DNA of 7,454 nucleotides from Nitrososphaerales archaeon TH526 (GCA_014523665.1 JAATVR010000123.1:1-7454); one strand, 5' to 3'; shown: positions 1 through 5,301, counted from the stretch's first letter. The notes: a model not told the origin generated them from the sequence alone. Program-made: numbers and translations.

Positions 1-17
1 TTGGTTACCTAAGTCAG

Positions 18-121
18 GCCGGGGTCGCCTAGCCTGGTAGGGCGCAAGCCTGGAAATTGCAAAATATCCAGCCAGCTTGTGATCTCTTGGGGTCACGAGG
101 GTTCGAATCCCTCTCCCGGCG
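18..121 (+). tRNA. tRNA-Ser(GGA) with an anticodon-loop intron
   Basis: This is a complete class II tRNA. The acceptor strand 18-24 pairs with 114-120 (one G-U), the D stem is 27-30 with 40-43, the anticodon stem is 45-49 with 75-79, and the T arm is 97-113 with loop TTCGAAT. A long variable arm (80-96, stem TGATC with GGTCA) limits the identity to Ser or Leu in archaea. Removing 56-73 leaves a seven-base loop CTGGAAA with anticodon GGA at 52-54, so it reads UCC and UCU serine codons. The discriminator G121 is the one expected for archaeal tRNA-Ser. CCA is not encoded. The promoter lies mostly off the left edge. It converges with the small minus-strand gene that ends at 177. Confidence 0.96.
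56..73 (+). other. tRNA intron (18 nt) at canonical position 37/38
   Basis: The intron interrupts the anticodon loop one base 3' of the anticodon, the usual archaeal site. CTGG at 50-53 can pair with CCAG at 68-71, leaving three-base bulges on both sides (54-56 AAA; 72-74 CCA). Cutting each bulge after its second base gives exactly this intron, as expected for the bulge-helix-bulge splicing endonuclease. The outer helix looks weak, so the motif may be a relaxed form. The exact boundaries are inferred from the fold. Confidence 0.85.
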
Positions 122-176
122 CTACTTTATGATTACAAGAACGCCTACTTCGTGGAAATGGTACCAATATTGCAAC

Positions 177-395
177 TCATAATTCCTCGTCCAATTCTTC
201 AAAAGCCCTAGCTTTGGAAATTTCGTGCAGACGCATCGCCACCAATCTATTGAATTCTTTCTTATCAATAATGCCCCTTCGTTGTAGTTCTTCTACGAGA
301 ACGTCCAACATTACTGTTATTTCTTCTACCTCTGTAAGCTCTTTTCCAGTGACGCGAGCAGACGGCCTGTCGCGTCTTGAGGTTTTTCCAGACAT
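177..395 (-). CDS. Small charged helical protein of unknown function (72 aa)
   Basis: I do not recognise a named family. The protein has a basic, Ser/Arg-rich N-terminus (residues 1-18), then a mostly helical, highly charged body. That body has a heptad-like hydrophobic pattern around VEEITVMLDVLVEELQRRG and a second helix after GIIDKKEF, and it ends in an acidic tail (EELDEEL). There is no signal peptide, membrane segment or Cys motif, so it is probably a soluble cytoplasmic helical hairpin, perhaps dimeric. The ATG at 395 is favoured because a clear TATA box at 423-430 would place the transcript start about 5 nt upstream. The gene is separated from cobT by about 96 nt that include this promoter, so it appears to be its own unit. 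It converges on the tRNA gene. Coding nature is supported by composition and promoter geometry; the function is unknown. Confidence 0.72.
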   Translation of the reverse strand: MSGKTSRRDRPSARVTGKELTEVEEITVMLDVLVEELQRRGIIDKKEFNRLVAMRLHEISKARAFEELDEEL

Positions 396-422
396 GATCT
401 ATATTAACCCATTAAAATTCAA

Positions 423-430
423 TATATAAT
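423..430 (-). promoter_or_regulatory. TATA box for the 72-aa gene
   Basis: The minus strand reads ATTATATATT across 421-430. Its centre is about 31 nt from the ATG at 395. With the usual archaeal spacing of about 26 nt to the start site, transcription would begin near 400, giving a leader of about 5 nt. Confidence 0.55.
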
Positions 431-491
431 GCCGATCCCCACATTGCCTTCAGAGTTGAAAGGATGCTTTCTATTTTGGTCATCTCCTATA

Positions 492-1601
492 TTACTTTTG
501 GATGAGCTTATCATATTCTTCTTCTATGGATCTTAATATCGAAATACCCGTGAGTGATCCTCTTCTCTTTAGTATTGCAAGAATAGAAACTCCACCAGCT
601 CCAGCTCCATCCTTCACGAAACCGTTCGCAAATGCTTTGAGGCCTGGCCTTTCGGAATCTTCAAGATGAAGATCCACAGCATAAATCGGAAAATCGGAGG
701 AAATTCCATCAGCGATGCCCTGAATGTCTGAATGAGGATCATTTGCAACATAGCAAGTAGTTCCAATGCAAATATTTCCTAACGATCTCTTCAATGCACT
801 TATTACCGCAACAATAGCTGTCATCTGCGTCCCTCCAGCTAGCATAACATTACTTCCTGAACTACTGATGCCACACGCAAGCCCAGCCACAACTGGGATC
901 ATTGGATCTCCGACGGCGGCTATTGCTTTTACAGGATCATTTTCGAAACTCCCAAGGAGAATACCTGCTTTAGCCATCCCTTCCTTTACTACCATGTTCT
1001 TTAGAGTGTGAGGATTCTTCGTGAGACTACTGCTTACCTTAGACCAAGCATCGATCCCCAGCGCAACAAGAACACCAAGAGCAGTAGTCGTTCCTCCTGG
1101 AATACTTTCACCGATAATAATCGTTTTACTAAGCTTGGCCAGTTCTCGGCCAAATGCCTCTCCATACCTTAGGCCCTTCTTGACGCAACTTTCATCTACG
1201 GCATTTCCTGTTCGTATGTCGTTCCCAGGGTTCATGTCGAATGAGACATACGGAGCTTGAGGACTAATTACCGATCCTGCATTAAGTACGAGAAATGGTA
1301 TATTCGACAGATCCAATGCAGTCTTTGTTATAATCGCCGGCGTAGGCATCCCATCTGGAGTAACGGGGATTGCATCCAAACATTCACAATGACCATAATT
1401 CAAGAATTCTGCGTCAGCAGGAGGTGTATATTTTATTAGAGCTTTATTCTGTCCAGCTGCTGTAATTCCAGGTATGAGACTCGTGTTAGTATAGGATATT
1501 ACTAGCGCAAATAAAGGATTATTCGCTGATAAAGGTACTTTAAAGGATTGATCTTGGTTGATGGATCTGAGGTCTGGAAAATCTAACCCATCATATTGCA
1601 A
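492..1601 (-). CDS. cobT: Archaeal-type nicotinate-nucleotide:base phosphoribosyltransferase CobT
   Basis: The protein is 369 aa, in the normal range for the archaeal CobT-like family (TIGR00303/UPF0284). The family transfers phosphoribosyl from nicotinate mononucleotide to a base such as 5,6-dimethylbenzimidazole, giving the alpha-riboside phosphate for the lower ligand of cobalamin. Visible family features are the glycine-rich segment GESIPGGTTTALG (164-176), VGDPMIPVVAGLA (230-242), AGGTQM (255-260) and a C-terminal KDGAGAGG (330-337). By my recollection most relatives have EG in the last motif, where the Glu corresponds to the general base of bacterial CobT; here it is Asp331. It is the third gene of an operon, 7 nt after the MBL gene. 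The TTG start at 1601 is chosen because the reading frame upstream lies inside the previous gene, and a weak AAGG precedes it. The product should be cytoplasmic. The family call is firm; the exact base substrate cannot be read from sequence. Confidence 0.92.
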   Translation of the reverse strand: MQYDGLDFPDLRSINQDQSFKVPLSANNPLFALVISYTNTSLIPGITAAGQNKALIKYTPPADAEFLNYGHCECLDAIPVTPDGMPTPAIITKTALDLSNIPFLVLNAGSVISPQAPYVSFDMNPGNDIRTGNAVDESCVKKGLRYGEAFGRELAKLSKTIIIGESIPGGTTTALGVLVALGIDAWSKVSSSLTKNPHTLKNMVVKEGMAKAGILLGSFENDPVKAIAAVGDPMIPVVAGLACGISSSGSNVMLAGGTQMTAIVAVISALKRSLGNICIGTTCYVANDPHSDIQGIADGISSDFPIYAVDLHLEDSERPGLKAFANGFVKDGAGAGGVSILAILKRRGSLTGISILRSIEEEYDKLIQK

Positions 1602-1608
1602 ATTGCCT

Positions 1609-2232
1609 TCAACCCAGGCCCATGAAAGCTAGAAATTCACTTTCTGATTTAGCTTGTAACGCAAGATTCAGCTGTTTTTCTTTTCCAATCGTTGAAACTG
1701 GAGAAGAACCATAGTCATGACCAGGATAAACGGTGAGTTGGTCCTCCAAAGCAGATACCTTTCTATACAAACTAAGATACATGTCTTTTGGATTTCCCCC
1801 TGGAAGATCTATTCTTCCTACACCCCCGACAAAGAGAGTGTCTCCGGTGAATACTGCCTCTTTATCGATAATGAGGCAGATGCTGTCTTCAGAATGGCCA
1901 GGAGTGTGTAGAACGCGAACATTAACAGACCCGAACGATATTACATCGTTTTCTACTACGGCCATATCCTTGTGAAGCTTAGAATTGGAGTGTTGAATGA
2001 TACTTGCTCCGGTCACTTTTGCGACTTCATCATTTCCAAATACATGATCAAAATGTGAGTGGGTGTTTATGATATGCTTTGCCTTCAACTTTTTTTCGGT
2101 GAGTAAATGGAAAATCTCCTGGAGATCCCATGATGGGTCTACAATAACAGCAAGGTGAGTCTGGATATCTGCGATGATATAAGTAAAATTAGCCATATTC
2201 CCGACCTTGAATTGATATATTCCATCAGTCAC
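1609..2232 (-). CDS. Metallo-beta-lactamase-fold hydrolase, glyoxalase II / persulfide dioxygenase-like
   Basis: This is a 207-aa single-domain MBL-fold enzyme. It shows the metal-binding signature THSHFDH (His58, His60, Asp62, His63), His113 in TPGHS, Asp131 in FTGDTLF and His172 in YPGHDYG. The segment GRIDLPGG (139-146) and the ending HDYGSSPVSTIGKEKQLN resemble ETHE1-type persulfide dioxygenases, which use iron to oxidise persulfides to sulfite, but also archaeal glyoxalase II-like hydrolases. The substrate is therefore open: glutathione is not expected in most archaea, so another low-molecular-weight thiol or sulfane sulfur carrier is possible. There is no signal peptide. The GTG start at 2232 overlaps the nnrE stop by four bases (GTGA) and is preceded by a good Shine-Dalgarno GGTGA, so the two genes are probably translationally coupled. 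Fold and metal site are certain; the specific reaction is not. Confidence 0.92.
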   Translation of the reverse strand: MTDGIYQFKVGNMANFTYIIADIQTHLAVIVDPSWDLQEIFHLLTEKKLKAKHIINTHSHFDHVFGNDEVAKVTGASIIQHSNSKLHKDMAVVENDVISFGSVNVRVLHTPGHSEDSICLIIDKEAVFTGDTLFVGGVGRIDLPGGNPKDMYLSLYRKVSALEDQLTVYPGHDYGSSPVSTIGKEKQLNLALQAKSESEFLAFMGLG

Positions 2233-2930
2233 GCTTCATTCACCAATATTCCCGTTTCAGCCTCTCTTGGAATCCCGATGTGTTCAAGATGAATCTGACC
2301 CGAATATTTCTCACTATTCAGTAATCCCGTCTTAATTCTGTGAAATGTGACAGTTGCATTAGCTCTTACGCACTTATCATGGACTAGACCGGTATTGGGA
2401 TCAAGTCCTGAAGGGATATCTACAGAGAAAATGTACGCTCCAGACTTATTGATATAGTCTATCGCAGATGAATGAGGTTCCCTTATACTGCCGCTTACTC
2501 CGGTTCCTAGAATGCCATCTATTAATACGTCAGAATCAAGGATCCTTTCTTTGATTTGGTCCATTTGATCACTCCAAAGTGATTCTATAGACTTTAATCT
2601 CTTAATAATAGTCCAATTTGCTCTTGCTTCCTCAGTTCGAAGATCGCGGGGGTCAACTAATAGCAATACTGTATATTTCGCTTCAGGGTAGTAGGAAAGA
2701 TGTCTCATACAAACCATGGCGTCACCGCCATTGTTACCCCCACCACATACAGCAACGATTCTCCTCTTGTCAAGGATCTTTGTATTCATCTCATCCATCT
2801 TAAATTTAATAAAGTCGGCAAGCCCGTGTCCCGCATTTTCCATCATATACATTCTACGGACACCAAAATTTGCTTCAGCGTTCTCCTCAATCTTGTACAT
2901 CTCGTCAGAAGTGATGGCTTTAAGGTCCAA
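2229..2930 (-). CDS. nnrE: NAD(P)H-hydrate epimerase (YjeF N-terminal domain only)
   Basis: This 233-aa protein is a stand-alone YjeF_N domain. It interconverts the R and S forms of hydrated NAD(P)H so that the separate ADP/ATP-dependent dehydratase can restore the cofactor. Family features in order are ITSDEMYKIE at the N-terminus, MMENAGHGLADF (29-40), the phosphate/K+-binding GGGNNGGD (63-70), DGILGTGVSG (138-147, Asp138) and SVDIPSGLDPNTG (169-181, with Asp171). The usual NNGGDG reads NNGGDA here. The C-terminal dehydratase domain found in fused bacterial Nnr proteins is absent, and no dehydratase gene is in the window. The TTG at 2930 keeps the conserved N-terminal motif; the next Met (residue 11) would cut into it, and an in-frame stop lies at 2961-2963. 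It is the first gene of the nnrE-MBL-cobT operon. Confidence 0.93.
   Translation of the reverse strand: MDLKAITSDEMYKIEENAEANFGVRRMYMMENAGHGLADFIKFKMDEMNTKILDKRRIVAVCGGGNNGGDAMVCMRHLSYYPEAKYTVLLLVDPRDLRTEEARANWTIIKRLKSIESLWSDQMDQIKERILDSDVLIDGILGTGVSGSIREPHSSAIDYINKSGAYIFSVDIPSGLDPNTGLVHDKCVRANATVTFHRIKTGLLNSEKYSGQIHLEHIGIPREAETGILVNEA
2240..2244 (-). promoter_or_regulatory. Shine-Dalgarno GGTGA for the MBL gene
   Basis: On the minus strand, GGTGA lies 7 nt before the GTG at 2232, inside the end of nnrE. It matches the archaeal 16S rRNA 3' end (anti-SD UCACC) exactly and decides the start codon in favour of GTG over later candidates. It contrasts with the first genes of transcripts here, which mostly lack such a site. 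Confidence 0.6.
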
Positions 2931-2963
2931 GTCGGTAATGGTCGTCGAATTAGCACAGGATTA

Positions 2964-2971
2964 CTTATAAG
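2964..2971 (-). promoter_or_regulatory. TATA box for the nnrE-MBL-cobT operon
   Basis: The palindromic CTTATAAG is centred about 38 nt from the TTG of nnrE, giving a predicted transcript start near 2941 and a leader of about 11 nt. A second AT-rich block (2974-2983) lies just upstream and reads TTAAATATA on the plus strand, so it could serve a divergent transcript. No Shine-Dalgarno site precedes the TTG. Confidence 0.45.
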
Positions 2972-3330
2972 TGTTAAATATAGTTCGAGGGCTGGCCTTA
3001 TCTCATACAGTCATGAGAATGTGGATCGCAGGATTCAGATGCCCTCCACTGAGACCCATGAACTTGCAAAATTCTCTCAGCAAAAAGGTAATTAGATTTC
3101 TGTAGTGTCTTAGAACGATCTTTTCGTTTGGTTCCGATTTTGTCGCCTATTGTTCCACCTAGGATTATGGTGGTCAGGTACTTTCAATGCATATGGGAAA
3201 ATCAGGTACATGCTGGTTCAATATTCGGAATAAAATTCAGAAGATTAGAGATTCTGGGAAAATAAAGTTCGTGTGTTCAAACATAGCCTACAAGTTCTGA
3301 CCTGACAACTTTCTTCTGCTAACATACCAA
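2972..3330. other. Intergenic stretch without a convincing gene
   Basis: I see no protein with family signatures in either direction here. The open frames are short, or are extensions of the antisense of nnrE. Minor structures are a short hairpin (CCACC 3155-3159 with GGTGG 3169-3173) and an eight-base direct repeat TCAGGTAC at 3174-3181 and 3202-3209 (28 nt apart). A 30-codon plus-strand ORF (3013-3105) sits about 35 nt after the plus-strand TTAAATATA, but has no recognisable features. The region could hold a non-coding RNA or a decayed gene. Confidence 0.5.
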
Positions 3331-3336
3331 TATAAA
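3331..3336 (+). promoter_or_regulatory. TATA box (TATAAA) upstream of the sRNA candidate
   Basis: TATAAA lies in an AT-rich context. The usual 26-nt spacing predicts a transcript start near 3355-3360, at the beginning of the candidate C/D-box RNA. It is about 127 nt before hjc, so it could alternatively give hjc a long leader. Confidence 0.4.
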
Positions 3337-3356
3337 CTCGAGAATATGTCCAGACA

Positions 3357-3412
3357 TGGTGATGATAAAGTATATTACAGACAATCTGGTTTCTTCCGAT
3401 TTGATACTGACA
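3357..3412 (+). ncRNA. Candidate C/D-box guide sRNA
   Basis: A perfect box C (GTGATGA, 3359-3365) is followed 41 nt later by a perfect box D (CTGA, 3407-3410), a spacing normal for archaeal C/D sRNAs of about 50-60 nt. A TATA box at 3331-3336 is placed so that transcription would begin near box C. The inner D' (perhaps CAGA 3378-3381) and C' (perhaps around 3385-3391) are degenerate. I see no good terminal stem and could not match either guide region to a known rRNA or tRNA target. In the family such RNAs direct 2'-O-methylation with L7Ae, Nop5 and fibrillarin. Two short motifs can occur by chance, so this remains a candidate. Confidence 0.3.
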
Positions 3413-3430
3413 AGAGTATGCTTGGCACGA

Positions 3431-3438
3431 TTTTATGT
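3431..3438 (+). promoter_or_regulatory. TATA-like element for hjc
   Basis: TTTTATGT is centred about 26 nt before the TTG at 3461, which predicts an essentially leaderless hjc transcript. No well-placed Shine-Dalgarno site exists before this TTG; GAGG at 3439-3442 is too far upstream. Confidence 0.45.
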
Positions 3439-3460
3439 GAGGATAGGTTGTTGATTCAGA

Positions 3461-4015
3461 TTGAGCAGCTTTCGGAGAAGTAGAGGATATAGTTACGAGC
3501 ATTCCTTAGTGCAGCGTCTCAATCTTGGAGACTGGTGTGCGAGGAGGCTCGGAGGATCTAGTGCTGGTCTTCCTGACATAGTTGCGGTTAACAACAAAAG
3601 GTCTGTTTTGCTGTCTATAGAAGCGAAGTCAGGAACAGGTGACGCTCTCTATATACCTCAAGATCAGATTAGAAGGTGTATCTTGATCCAGAACATGTTT
3701 GGTTATTACAAACGTAGATACACGATATTTGCATTCAAGTTTATGAAGAAAAAGCGGTATGTGAGAAAAGGACAAACTGTATATGAGCCTCGGAAACTTG
3801 TAGAATATTACAAATCAATTGAAAAAGTAGGAAATATTGAAGACATCTCCATGATCAAGTGTACCTATGACGGGAAAACCTTCGAGTTTAGAAACGGAAG
3901 GTTCCTTGAATCAAATCTTCCTGAATTCCCTATGCCATTTATTGGTGCTTCCCGTAGTCAGAGTCGTTCTTCAATCACAGTACCGATTATGAAAAAGGCT
4001 TCAAAAGGTGTTTGA
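3461..4015 (+). CDS. hjc: Archaeal Holliday junction resolvase Hjc with a C-terminal extension
   Basis: This structure-specific endonuclease cuts four-way DNA junctions at the end of homologous recombination and fork repair, acting as a dimer. The nuclease core is clear in residues 1-95: basic N-terminus with RRSRGYSYEHSLV (Glu13), RRLGGSSAGLPDIVAV (Asp39), and IEAKS (Glu54, Lys56), which match the Glu-Asp-Glu-x-Lys metal site of Pyrococcus Hjc. Gln67 and Gln69 lie in the following segment. The protein has 184 aa against roughly 120-145 for typical Hjc. The extra tail has a short beta-rich part (IKCTYDGKTFEF) and a Ser/Arg-rich basic end that may bind DNA. The TTG at 3461 is the only reasonable start, because the frame is closed by TGA at 3452-3454 and the conserved N-terminus follows directly. 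Confidence 0.93.
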   Translation: MSSFRRSRGYSYEHSLVQRLNLGDWCARRLGGSSAGLPDIVAVNNKRSVLLSIEAKSGTGDALYIPQDQIRRCILIQNMFGYYKRRYTIFAFKFMKKKRYVRKGQTVYEPRKLVEYYKSIEKVGNIEDISMIKCTYDGKTFEFRNGRFLESNLPEFPMPFIGASRSQSRSSITVPIMKKASKGV

Positions 4016-4064
4016 CTGTTGGAAGAGGTTTGTCCAATTTGTTTCAGGTTTCTTTCCACCGTCT

Positions 4065-4238
4065 ATGACAAAAAAAGAATTAAGAAAGTTAGGGAAATTA
4101 CGCCCGAGTCTACCGACAGGATTTGTAATTCAATCTACCACAAGAAGCTTACAGATGGGTTTAGAACGAAGTAATATTCAACGTGGTGTGCATAGTTTGC
4201 AATTAATGTACGTCTCACCATCAAGATGGTCGAAGTGA
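4065..4238 (+). CDS. Doubtful small basic ORF downstream of hjc
   Basis: This is a 57-aa reading frame starting MTKKELRKLGKLRPSLPTGF, rich in Lys, Arg, Leu and Ser, with no family I recognise. The same frame can be read from a GTG at 4008 (76 aa), which overlaps the hjc stop by 8 nt and would add an aromatic-rich N-terminus. The last 61 nt are antisense to the end of the zinc-ribbon gene, whose Cys pair there looks genuinely conserved, so at least the C-terminus here is suspect. It could be a real small hjc partner or chance coding. I see no good TATA box or Shine-Dalgarno site for the ATG. Confidence 0.3.
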   Translation: MTKKELRKLGKLRPSLPTGFVIQSTTRSLQMGLERSNIQRGVHSLQLMYVSPSRWSK

Positions 4239-4360
4239 ATTCCACATGATAAACATGTGTGATGGGTATCATCATGGCCATCAGAGGCTCTAAAAGTAAA
4301 ACTCTTCAATTGAGTGTCTTTGCATTTAATACATCTACAGCTGCACCTGATGCTGTCCAA
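4178..4360 (-). CDS. Small zinc-ribbon protein (about 60 aa)
   Basis: The protein is built around metal-binding cysteine pairs. With residues counted from the TTG at 4360 they are CSCRCIKC (Cys10 and Cys13 as the likely CxxC), CLSC (36/39) and CKLC (54/57). Between them lies a polar segment FRASDGHDDTHHTC and the sequence FDHLDGE. Two pairs could form a four-Cys zinc ribbon, with the third pair or the His residues as extra ligands. The segment looks familiar from small conserved proteins of ammonia-oxidising archaea, but I cannot name a function; RNA, DNA or protein binding are all possible. An upstream TTG at 4387 gives 69 aa, but a TATA box (4390-4395) directly abuts it and predicts transcription from about 4366, favouring the TTG at 4360. 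It converges on the doubtful ORF after hjc. Confidence 0.65.
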   Translation of the reverse strand: MDSIRCSCRCIKCKDTQLKSFTFRASDGHDDTHHTCLSCGIHFDHLDGETYINCKLCTPR

Positions 4361-4389
4361 TTCGATCTGGAATATGTTAACGTTCAATA

Positions 4390-4395
4390 TTTATA
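4390..4395 (-). promoter_or_regulatory. TATA box for the zinc-ribbon gene
   Basis: The minus strand reads AAATATAAATA across 4388-4398, with TATAAA at 4395-4390. Its centre is about 32 nt from the TTG at 4360, giving a leader of about 6 nt. It sits too close to the alternative TTG at 4387 to serve that start. Confidence 0.5.
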
Positions 4396-4401
4396 TTTCA
4401 A

Positions 4402-4433
4402 CTACGCCTATCCTTTGCAGAATACAAGCGTAG
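4402..4433. repeat. Inverted repeat CTACGC/GCGTAG
   Basis: CTACGC at 4402-4407 and GCGTAG at 4428-4433 are perfect inverted copies separated by 20 nt, directly upstream of the zinc-ribbon TATA box. It may be a regulator site or a weak RNA hairpin; the arms are short enough to arise by chance. Confidence 0.3.
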
Positions 4434-4493
4434 GGACTTTGAAGAAACGTCATCATCTCCATTCTGCCGGGTAGGAGGTGACTGAACTGATGT

Positions 4494-4520
4494 CATTGAA
4501 CTTATCAATGTCAGGACATT
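4494..4520. repeat. Nested inverted repeats downstream of the signal peptidase gene
   Basis: CATTGA (4494-4499) and TCAATG (4505-4510) form a 6-bp stem with a 5-nt loop. They overlap a second perfect dyad, AATGTC-AG-GACATT (4507-4520). The two stems exclude each other. The site lies 44 nt after the signal peptidase stop and before the zinc-ribbon promoter. It might be a transcript 3' structure or a protein-binding site. No T-run follows on the minus strand, so it is not a classical terminator. Confidence 0.3.
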
Positions 4521-4563
4521 TGAGCAAGCCCATGACACCTATTTCCATGGTATACTGTCGTAA

Positions 4564-5085
4564 TCACTGTGTCTTGTCTTTACCTTTTTTAAATAAAAAG
4601 AAAAGGATCACAAGTATTATGGCTATTATGATATAGTTAACTGGTGGGCTTATCGCTTTGGTTACCAAGCCTAGTTTTGGAATGTCCACTACTACCTTTC
4701 CTACATAATTTGACTCGTAGATGGGAAAGTCTATGCCCGGGATAGATCCCGAATTAGCGTCGCCTTTCGTAACAATTACGAGGTTGTCTTCTGGATCAGT
4801 CAAGATCTCGTTAACTCGATGAACGATAGCGTCAGCTTCTTCACCATCAGGTACTGGTTCTTTAAAGACTATAATATCACCTTTATTCAATTCGTCAAAA
4901 GGGATGTTGTGGCTCACAACCACAAAGTCTCCTACATTCAGTCTCGGTACCATGCTTTCACTAGCTACAACATAAAATGGGTTTATCACGCCGAAGGATA
5001 GTCTTATTGCTACCCAAACAAGACCTACTATTACCACGGCTATAATAATATACTTTAATTCTTTAGGAAAATTTAGCTTTCCCAT
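4564..5085 (-). CDS. Archaeal (Sec11-type) signal peptidase I
   Basis: This 173-aa membrane protease removes signal peptides from secreted proteins outside the cytoplasmic membrane. An N-terminal membrane helix (about 12-31) is followed by box B with SESMVPRLNVGD (nucleophile Ser44), NKGDIIVFKEP (67-77), box D AIVHRVNEI with His89 where bacterial enzymes carry Lys, and box E TKGDANSGSIPG (Asp109). His89 marks the ER/archaeal subtype. VGKVVVDIPKLG closes the catalytic fold. A second membrane helix (about 149-166) and a short basic tail follow, giving the N-out/C-out-like arrangement expected when both ends are anchored. The length is normal. ATG at 5085 is preceded by GAGG only 2 nt upstream, too close for a standard site; the TATA box at 5117-5122 supports a short leader. 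It is divergent from the reductase gene. Confidence 0.95.
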   Translation of the reverse strand: MGKLNFPKELKYIIIAVVIVGLVWVAIRLSFGVINPFYVVASESMVPRLNVGDFVVVSHNIPFDELNKGDIIVFKEPVPDGEEADAIVHRVNEILTDPEDNLVIVTKGDANSGSIPGIDFPIYESNYVGKVVVDIPKLGLVTKAISPPVNYIIIAIILVILFFLFKKGKDKTQ

Positions 5086-5116
5086 AACCTCTTCATCATA
5101 TCAGAATATGTTTGAA

Positions 5117-5122
5117 ATATAA
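5117..5122 (-). promoter_or_regulatory. TATA box for the signal peptidase gene
   Basis: The minus strand reads CTTATATTT across 5123-5115, with TTATAT at 5122-5117. The predicted transcript start is near 5093, about 8 nt before the ATG at 5085. A further AT-rich block around 5130-5140 is an alternative. Confidence 0.45.
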
Positions 5123-5254
5123 GTGTAAGAGTATTTTATTGAAATGTTAAACGTTTTTTGTTTCGACTAGAACAGTACAAGAATCCTTTTACAGGCTTCA
5201 AAACTGATCTTCAGCATCGGGGATCTTATGCATGCAGGATAGCGGTCGATTTTT

Positions 5255-5267
5255 GCCGCATAACGGC
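5255..5267. promoter_or_regulatory. Dyad GCCG-CATAA-CGGC in the divergent promoter region
   Basis: A 4-bp perfect dyad with a 5-nt centre lies 35 nt upstream of the reductase TATA box and could be an operator. Flanking bases (TT on the left, CCAA on the right) extend the match with one bulge. The 248-nt spacer between the divergent genes also contains the palindromic ATGCAT near 5228-5233 and nothing else I can name. Confidence 0.22.
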
Positions 5268-5301
5268 CAATTCATTTCATTCTCACTTCCTTTCCACAAA
5301 C

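Noticed and set aside
2700..3095. Plus-strand 131-aa frame running out of nnrE into the gap
   Set aside because: Most of it is antisense to well-supported nnrE codons, and the remaining tail has no domain signature.
3155..3209. CCACC/GGTGG hairpin and TCAGGTAC direct repeat as a repeat array or CRISPR-like element
   Set aside because: There are only two eight-base copies and one 5-bp stem, with no further units at the same spacing; chance is a sufficient explanation.
3275..3295. T-loop-like GTTCAAAC as part of a tRNA
   Set aside because: The loop size is wrong and no acceptor, D or anticodon arms can be built around it on the plus strand.
3245..3502. Minus-strand 85-aa frame with several Cys residues upstream of hjc
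   Set aside because: The Cys spacing shows no ribbon pattern, composition is irregular (His/Tyr/Ser-rich), it overlaps the hjc N-terminus on the opposite strand, and it covers the sRNA candidate and hjc promoter.
4259..4474. Plus-strand 71-aa frame opposite the zinc-ribbon gene
   Set aside because: It is antisense to the Cys-pair region and the zinc-ribbon promoter, has no recognisable motif, and lacks a promoter of its own.
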